Of a DNA stretch of 64,000 bases, positions 57,077 through 64,000 are shown piece after piece (the first letter of the stretch is position 1; every line of letters starts with the position of its first letter). The notes under the pieces are model-generated. The model searched no databases. It was not told the DNA's origin and worked only from the letters and a program-made list of their open reading frames with translations. The stretch is from positions 124,001 to 188,000 of the forward strand of contig WHVD01000092.1 in assembly GCA_015178975.1 (NCBI GenBank), read 5' to 3'. Made by a program: the position numbers and the translations under genes. This stretch comes from Hysterangium stoloniferum. Taxonomy: Eukaryota > Basidiomycota > Agaricomycetes > Hysterangiales > Hysterangiaceae.

Positions 57077-57500
57077 TGAGCTAATAAGTGATTATCTGAC
57101 CCGGAATCTGCGTGTACCACAGCTCTCAAGCACTCACCCCTCACCATTCTTGTTTGTCTCCTTACATAGTAAGGGACAATGCGCAGCTCATCAACCAACT
57201 GGTTCAACCTTGAATCTGTTGGGAATTTAGTTTTTATCCCTCGTTCCTTCCTTTGCACGGTGGCCACACCTTTCACTCGTATATTGAAAGCAAGCAAGGG
57301 AGAGGATAGTATCTTTCCTTTTTCCTGTTTCCTTTTTCCTTTTTCCTTTTTTCCCGCTCACTTTGGCGGCATTAATAGTTGCATAAGCTTACATCATTTG
57401 AGTCGGGTTGAAAGCTCATACAATCACTTCTTATGCTCACTGCAACTCCAGAATTCATTGCTGATGGGGATTGTGTCCATGATACCTTTGCCTTTGTAGG
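57077..57500 (+). pseudogene. Family B copy, 3' part
   Basis: Open 57179-57499: SFLCTVATPFTRILKASKGED, a TTTTCC-repeat-derived FPFSFF stretch, HLSRVESSYNHFLCSLQLQNS. The SFLCxVATPxTR motif matches the end of A exon 5 (SFLCMVATPSTRV). Counterpart of 30880-30617 on the other strand. Confidence 0.5.
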
Positions 57501-57889
57501 GCTTTGTGTTTTGTGACTAATAATTAAATATATTGTAAGACTATATATATACGTCTCATGATAGTAAATATTCCTGGACTGTTTTTGAACCGGTCTGAGA
57601 CTGGGTTAGACCATCGCCACCGTCTCTGAAAGGAATTCCTGTCGTTTTCGGTCCGGTATCAGTATACCGATGTATAATTGTCGCCAGAAGTGATCTTAAT
57701 GGTGTTCCCAAGAAACAATTTTGTTGTTATCCTGCTGCACTTGAGATCATCTGAGAGCTCGGACACTATGATGCATTGTCGTGGCAAGTGTCGCATATGC
57801 GGCCCATTTTTTGACGACAATAGCCGATTATCAGCTCGGAAGTATGTTAAGACTCAGGGTACCTCGTTCATTCCTTGACTGACAAATTA
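57501..57889 (-). pseudogene. Family X copy
   Basis: Minus strand from ATG at about 57806 (MGRICDTCHDNAS, then closed) and the third-frame GPKTTGIPFRDGGDG stretch near 57620. The AT-rich tail TATATATACG is shared with other X copies. Confidence 0.4.
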
Positions 57890-58559
57890 GCCAAAAGGAG
57901 AGAATGAAGGATCGATCGTGGTGACAAACGAAAGGCTGCGATGATTGGCCATCGTGTGGGAACGAAGAGGGATTGTTACAGCAACCCATGTGGAGCTCAC
58001 AGGGCACAGTGGAATTGGCAGCACCGAAGGGGGCAGAAAGGTGGCAGAAAAGGGGAATATATTAGCATAGCCAGCGTTGTGAATCTTTACATACCAGAAG
58101 AGCTCTGCCTGCAATGGGTCAAACTACGGGTGGGTCACAATGGTTGATCTACCTTGTCACCGTCGCTTTGAAGAGCAATGTCCACGCATTAATCGTGTGA
58201 GAAACATGCCACTCAGACAGACAGACAATAATAAGGCTAGCTGTGAGTGTCGCCTGAGACGAGATCATGTTAAGAATCTGTTAATACACACCCGGATGGA
58301 TTCGCCACAAACAAGGCTTTGGCGAGGGCGAATGAAGAAATCACATTGCTTACCATTAATGCGACTAGACCATCACTAGCCCTGGGTTTCTGCTCGTTGG
58401 AGGTTTTGATAAAATTGAACAGCCAGCCCGCACTCTCGCAAGAAAAGTTTCAGGTTAACAACGACAACTTGGAAGCGGCAGCGGATCAGCATAGCTCTGG
58501 ACTGCATTTATATTATTCAAGGTAATGCCACTTCTCGGATAAGAGAAAAGCCGTTTTAC
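57890..58559 (+). pseudogene. Family C copy
   Basis: HRVGTKRD and HRAQWNW regions from 57941, VDLPCHRRFEEQCPRINRV (58142-58200), an intron-like gap GTGAGTGTCGCCTGAGACG... near 58227, then ARANEEITLLTINATRPSLA (58319 onward) and a tail shared with other C copies. In-frame interruptions exist in the first half. It lies immediately upstream of the intact A gene. Confidence 0.5.
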
Positions 58560-58867
58560 TTTCAACCCTGACGCTCAATAACACCCTTAAATACTATATC
58601 ATGGGGTCACAATTGCCTAAACTATTATTAGATACTGTGTGAGCCTTCAGCAGAAGGCGTAAGAACGTAGTAAAGTAACTACGTCCACTGGAATCTATAT
58701 AGGCCAAGGAAGGTGAAGGGATTTTGCTTCCGATGGCAGGGAGGACATGCTGTGAATCCTGTGTAAACACGGCCATAAGGCTGTACCTTGGTGGAATTAA
58801 CTCTCCGACCGATGGGGCATAAAGGCGAGGCGCCCCCTTCTAGTGTAAGTCAGACTGCTACCCACTA
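58560..58867 (+). promoter_or_regulatory. Upstream region of the intact A gene
   Basis: Contains CTATATAGG at 58695-58703, about 165 bp before the ATG, as a candidate TATA box, and the conserved CCCCCTTCTAGTGTAAGT run near 58840. The GTAAGT there could be a 5' UTR intron donor, but no acceptor is obvious. The block is conserved upstream of every A copy. Confidence 0.45.
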
Positions 58868-60761
58868 ATGTCTACTTTCAACGAGACGACTCTGGGGAAT
58901 GATGATTCGGCAACGGCTGGGATCTACCTTGAAGACATTGACGAGCTACCACCCTTAGTTTCCCCGGGTGTATTGAGTTCAGAGCAACGGGACGAGATCG
59001 TTAAAGAGATGAGAGAGAGATTCAGGGAGAAGCTTCGAGAACGATGGGGTTGTAACGAACCCGGCCATGATTTATGTTATCGGGCCCCGGATGGTAGGCA
59101 ACACATACAGCTGTCTGCAAACCATATAGAGATTTGGGTTGACGAATGGGTGAGTAAAGTATAATGCTATTTCCATGTGATATGTGCCACATGCTGCGTA
59201 TTCAGTGTCAAGGAGAAACGGGCTACCATGACCCACCGAATGTCGTTAAGATATCCACCAACACGACATCCAACCTCAGTCCCTATTGCAGTCATACCGA
59301 TGACTGGGGAATGATCTCACAGAGTCTTGGGACATCATCAAGTATTGAAATTAGCCCTGGGTATTACTGTGGAGTCGGTTTGGAAAGGGTTGGGATGAAA
59401 GTCCTGCACAGTGCAAAGAAAGCTTCACTGATCGCAAAGTTGACAATATACCGGGAAATCACCCGTTTGTTACAAGACGATGGTGTCTTTGGCAAGTTTC
59501 TACACAAGCATCTTGCGCTGCCAAAACTGGGAAGACTAGTTCAAGACAGTGCTGATTTAGCGAGGTAGGGATACGTCAATCATTGAACACACTGGAAATA
59601 CTCATATCTGAGTCGTAAACCTATATACCCGCCTCAAATTCGGAGAAGAGCGACGGAAGTTTTAAAGAGTTCCCCGATATTTTCACACAGGCGAGGGAGC
59701 GGCAAAGGTCACACTACCCAGCTTATGACATTCTTGGCTTCGGCCTTCTTTTTCTGCCCCGGCGTTTATTGGTTAGATGGAGCCGCGTCACCTGCCGACG
59801 CGTCAACTGCGATGACGTCGTCACTATACAACGTTTTAGTCAAGTCACCCCTGCACACCAACTTGGATGAGGTTGCATCAACATTTATCATACACATCGC
59901 CTGTTATGCTTCAGAATCTCATTATATCTCAAGATTTGATCGGCGATTACCCCTTTTCGGCCTTATGAATATCGTGGAAGCGATCTGCGACATGCGTCCA
60001 CTATCTGTAAAGGAGCTCACGGCGATCAGAGGCTGCATTGGATTCTGGTTACAACCGTGCGTCGCGATATGACAGCATTTCATCCTTCCCACCAAAACAT
60101 AACAGAGAATATCAGACACAACGACTTCACTTTTATGAATATCCTATAGAGCTTCTCGTGTGTTGCATCCAACAAGATGCATGGTTTCGAGATATCGCTG
60201 GAACTGTATTGACGGTTGTATTGGACGACATAAACATGCATATAGCGTCATTGACACTTCATCTTGATTTCGACACGTCGGACTCACTGTATTGGAGTAT
60301 TCACTCCTTGGAAATCTTCTTCAACGACAGCACGCTTCTCACCGATCATATCAATGAGCTGAATGTGGTTTCTTCGCTCATTGGGTCCATCGTAAGGTAC
60401 GTTCACTATATTTTACCTTCCAGCACCCTCTTGCTTACATCCGCCTATGAACCTTTCCTACAGTCTGATTCTGACGCACCCAATTCCAGATTGGTATCTC
60501 CTGTTGTCTGGCGAAGGAATAATCAAGTTGACTCTGAAGCTGATAGCTGGATCTTCCGAGTCCGAATCCGCGTGTACCACAGTGCGTAGCCTCGATTGCA
60601 TCGCCATTCTTGTTTCTCTCCTTCGACTTTGTGACGTAATGCGTGGCTCGAGCAATGTCCAATCCATCAGTTACAGGCTTGAGCGCTTAGATTTCACGGC
60701 CCGTTCTTTCCTTTGCATGGTCGCCACTCCTTCAACTCGTGTCTTGGTAGAGTATAATTAG
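58868..60761 (+). CDS. Family A gene, intact five-exon copy (557 residues)
   Basis: Exons are 58868-59149, 59206-59564, 59613-60056, 60106-60396 and 60464-60761. Introns have donors GTGAGT, GTAGGG, GTGCGT and GTACGT and lengths of 56, 48, 49 and 67 bp; 1674 coding nt are open to TAG. Residues 1-60 are acidic and charged. A Cys/Trp motif follows: W60-G-C62, C70-Y71, H79-I-Q-L82, W90, W94-C95, P104-P105. From memory this layout resembles a motif in many uncharacterised agaricomycete proteins. The rest is mixed hydrophobic/polar, with SPLHTNLDEVASTF (exon 3), DSTLLTDHINELN (exon 4) and LTLKLIAGSS (exon 5). No signal peptide or obvious membrane segment. Intron 2 can use ATCTGAG; the TAG acceptor seen in other copies is TAA here, and both would be in frame. 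The function is unknown. Confidence 0.8.
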
Positions 60762-61940
60762 AACTCCATATCAATGTTGGAAAACATGGTAGGTTTCGCA
60801 CCAGCAAATGGACACACTTGCTACTCATTTCTCGCCGATAATGCCGACACATCAATTAAACCAGGAGGAGCCGAATAGCCTCGCCCTTTATTCAAGTCAC
60901 TTTGCATCTGGGGTTGCAGATCTTATAAAGCTATATGATTTGGGCCAATGTAAGAACGCATATAGCCATTTTATATTATCGCCGCGAGCTCTGCAGTTGT
61001 ACCCATCCATATGTTGAGTACATTTGGTGCCACCTAGACTAACATTCGAATCATGAACAAGATATGTTTTAAATAAGATATTACTGAACGTCTGAAAAGT
61101 CCTCCCCCGTCGCCGCTTTGCTGTATGTCTCGTTCAGGCTCACCATATCGTCGCCAGTGTTCAATCAACAAGATCCATGATCTTAAAACCGAGGGCCTTC
61201 ACACTGTGCGAGTCAATGTGTTGGGGGAATTCCTTAAACTAATGCTCTTCCATTGAAAACCTGACAATACCGCTGCCAAAAGTCAAGCAAATATAAGAGC
61301 GCATACAGTCACTTTTCACCTTTGCGGTGAGCTCTGCATGTTGCACACGTTGATGCCATATATGCATTGAATACACTTGCCGGCACCACCCGTGACTAGA
61401 CTGACATCCTATTTATAAATGACAATCATTTGAAACAGAACGCGGACTTGAGAGTTGTATGAAGCTACATAATTTTACACAATTTAAAAGCGAAGATAGT
61501 CACTTGTAATGATTGCTGCGAGGTTCTCTAGATTGATGTTGAATAGATTCCGAGGACTACCCGTCGCTGAAATGACATCGCATCTAGCAGTAACAGTGTC
61601 AATCGAACACCACTAGGGCGTCTCAAGTGCTAACATTATTGTCGTGTCCTTTGTTTGGGAGAACAAGAAGCCGGGAACAAACCAATGGACAACACCATGA
61701 TAAAGACACCGACATTTCTACACATGTCGTGAGCTTTCACTTTGGTTAAGAGAAAAGTAGCTCGTGGTCATTTCAGATGGGATAACTTATCAACTCAGAG
61801 CTGAAGAATACAATACTCATGACGACCCGCCGCGTGCAGAAGCTAAGCCCCCGAAAAATCTCTGTGTTTCAATGTTTCAGTCGCTAGCGTGACACTACGC
61901 GCCACGACAATTTATTGTACTCTCTATCCCAACATTTCCC
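60762..61940 (-). pseudogene. Family D copy, convergent with the intact A gene
   Basis: Matches D from the start region near 61770 to VQDLC-side sequence at about 60800. Many differences from 7290-8241; no long minus-strand frame. A plus-strand frame here (60808-61017) is a shadow. The D partner of the intact A gene is therefore decayed. Confidence 0.45.
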
Positions 61941-62440
61941 CTATTACTTCCATTTATGTTCACTGGAGTTTATCCCACCAATTGTCATGTTTGAATTGTT
62001 TTATTTTGAGTAGTACCGAAAAAGCCATTTGATTTTATCTAATATTAAAGAACTCATGGACTAGATCCGTGGGTCTCTTGAATATTAGTTGTCGTCACCT
62101 GTTCCTTCCTATGCGTAGTCGCCACACCTGTCACTGATGTGTCGGTAGCATTGACGAATTCGACTTACGTCTCCATTTTCCGTAAAATAACCCCCGGAAC
62201 ATAACTATGAGGCTTCCAGGCCGTCTTATCAAAGAATAATGCTGGTGAGTTAGTCGCCATAATGGTGCTAGCCAAGGAGACACTCACATTGGCAAGGACT
62301 CACAGTACTTCATAATCCTTAATATACCTTGCCATCGTCATATCGAACAGAGTTGCTACATTCTACGGCGAAGAAATAATCGGGGTCACTCTGACCTTGA
62401 TAGCTGGATCTTTCCACCCTGGACTCGCGTGTACCACTGT
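61941..62440 (+). pseudogene. Spacer and family M copy
   Basis: The D-M spacer to about 62090, then M (SFLCVVATPVTDVSVALT-like, NNAGELVAIMVLA, AEEIIGV). A deletion removes the PDVSFNI segment. It ends after the LIAGSF-equivalent and fuses to a C-like tail. Confidence 0.5.
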
Positions 62441-62945
62441 GAACTTGAAGGCAGCAACCGGTCGGCATCGCTCTGGACTTCATTTATAATATACATAGGC
62501 AATGTCACTTCCCGAGATCAGAAAAGCCATCTTGATTTCAATGTCCAAGAATGCTAGAAATACTATACTACGCGGTCCCAATTTTTGTTTGTCTCCTTGC
62601 AGATTAAGACATCAAGACATAATGTATAGCCCATCAACAAGCGGTTCAGCCATGAGTGTCTTGAAAATTTAGTTTCCACCACTCTTTCCTTTCTTTCTGT
62701 GGTGGCCACACGTTTCCCTGGTGTAGCAGCGACATCTTCTTCGAACTCCATATCAGCCTTGGAAAGACGTTGTTTGACCTGGCGAATGTCCTGTTCCATA
62801 GCTTGACACGGTTTCTACTCAGATAACGCCTACATAGTTGGAATAAACTAACAGGAAGATCACATAATTCCCTCTTTTTAAATTTGCTTTGGAGGGCGAA
62901 TAAACGTTGAATAAACCTGCGTAGTTTGTGGCAATTTCAGAGCAC
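62441..62945 (+). pseudogene. C tail joined to a B copy
   Basis: 62441-62555 matches the 3' end of C (CGGCAACTTGAAGGCAGC type). 62570-62945 is a B copy of the 50310 type (SFLSVVATRFPGVAATSS, LERRCLTWRMSCSIA). The join between modules is a recombination scar. Confidence 0.45.
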
Positions 62946-63175
62946 GAGTCCGTGACGTTAAAATCGGTTAAGCATCTAATATATGATTGCAGGGTTTAGA
63001 ATTCAACGATCTTTTGGATCCTGAGAAGATCCCTAACCAATTTTAACTCTTAGAAGGATTCAATGTATGATTGTTGAAGTTTATATGAAATAAGGTTCTA
63101 CTAAGGGTCCTAATTCTTTTTTGGAGAGGGGGTTATCCCCGTGTCTACTGATACTGAAGATCCTAAAATATTTTG
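62946..63175. other. Unassigned insertion-like stretch
   Basis: B sequence stops at TTTCAGAGCAC and C-side sequence resumes near 63180. Between them is an AT-rich segment with several GATC-containing near-repeats (AACGATCTTTTGGATCCTGAGAAGATCC) that could fold. No frame or clear element end. Confidence 0.35.
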
Positions 63176-63880
63176 GAGCTAGGACTTTTCTCGGCGAATG
63201 AAGGATGGATTGGGGGCGACAAACTGAGACCTACGATGAATGACCATCATGTGGGAGAGAAGAGGGACCGATACGGCCATGTTTGTGAAGCTCAAAGTGG
63301 AGTGGGCAGAACGAAGGGGCAGGTGCGATCGCAGAAAAGGGCACGTGTAAGCGCAACCGAACAGGGTGAATCTTTACAGATTGGAAGAACTCCCCCTACA
63401 ATAGTACCCCAGAATCATTGACCTATGTTGTCATCGTAGCATCAAAGAATCAATTCCATTTGGCCATACTGGAAATAATACAGCTAGTTGTAAGTATGTA
63501 TGACATGACACGCGATTATATACACAACTTGTCAATACAAATTCTGATAGACACGCCACAATCAAAATAATTCCAAGTCAGACCCTGATCCTCAATAAAA
63601 TCTACAATGAGAAATTTGGTCTTACCTCACTATTTGTCTTGCTTAGACGTTGCACAGAAGTCAAGCTGATTGATATGGCATGGATGACGGAAGAAATCAC
63701 GCTGCTTACCATTAACTCGTTGAAAGTTTGATAAAATTAAACAGGCAGCGCGCACTCCCGCCAGAAAAGGTTTGAGGTTGACAACGAACGCTAACTTGAA
63801 ATTAGCAGCCGGAAAGCATATCTCTGAACTGCATTTATATTATCCATGGCAATGCCACACCTCGAATGAAGGGCCGGCTT
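63176..63880 (+). pseudogene. Family C copy
   Basis: First part open 63173-63421 (HHVGEKRDRYGHVCEAQSG, GQVRSQKRARVS), then a degraded CHRSIKE-like stretch and YTTCQYKF-type residues. The copy is about as diverged as that at 12225. It is followed by the A upstream block. Confidence 0.45.
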
Positions 63881-64000
63881 GCTTTCAACTCTGATGCTCA
63901 ATAATGTCCAAATACTATATTATGGGGTGACAATTGTCTAAACTATTATTAAATGCTGTGTAAGCCTTCAGCGGCAGGCGTAAGAAAGTAGCAAGGTAAC
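63881..64000 (+). promoter_or_regulatory. Start of another A upstream block
   Basis: Matches the region about 300-180 bp before the A start codon in other units (AATACTATATTATGGGGTGACAATTGTC, AAGCCTTCAGCGG...). A further A copy probably begins just beyond the window. Confidence 0.5.

Noticed and set aside
1-64000. Prokaryotic or phage origin
   Set aside because: Spliceosomal introns, LTR elements with 5-bp duplications and the lack of long intronless operons argue for a fungal nuclear sequence.

Overview
The window reads as a gene-poor, repeat-dense piece of a filamentous fungal nuclear genome, most likely a basidiomycete (Agaricomycetes). The reasons are short introns (about 38-67 bp) with GTNNGT donors, Copia and Gypsy LTR debris with 5-bp target duplications, and a Cys/Trp motif that, from memory only, resembles one in uncharacterised agaricomycete proteins. 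I recognise no housekeeping gene, tRNA or rRNA.

Most of the 64 kb is an array of decayed copies of one composite unit. I use provisional letters. A is a five-exon gene. M and B are shorter modules that share the C-terminal part of A. C is a short gene just upstream of A, on the same strand. D, D' and X lie on the opposite strand, tail to tail with A, M and B respectively. In unit orientation the order is B(+) X(-) C(+) A(+) D(-) M(+) D'(-). Plus-oriented units lie at about 2.8-8.8, 12.2-13.1, 50.1-55.2 and 57.1-64.0 kb. Minus-oriented units lie at about 0-0.7, 14.4-19.0 and 24.7-47.3 kb. The exon/intron layout is the same wherever exons survive, so the copies arose by DNA-level duplication and inversion.

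One A copy, 58868-60761(+), has all five exons open, four plausible introns and a predicted product of 557 residues. The copies at 51916-53795(+), 33423-35415(-) and 26523-28685(-) keep nearly the same exon lengths but are damaged. I cannot assign a function.

Mobile DNA cuts into the array. There are Copia remnants (about 1030-2620, 8777-11971, 28686-28940) and solo LTRs with target duplications at 4162-4562, 9123-10022, 10742-11073, 27665-28036, 44854-45263 and 49896-50134. A further LTR at 1323-1752 has an imperfect duplication, and LTR pieces without one lie at 13071-13866, 28941-29566 and 29569-29856. A CACTA-like fold-back element (22109-24699) has 757-bp arms around a satellite core. 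A second DNA transposon (55188-57076) carries a coiled-coil gene. A 5.2-kb inverted duplication spans 44187-49384, and one arm has since received an LTR. A region at 4604-5934 matches nothing else in the window.
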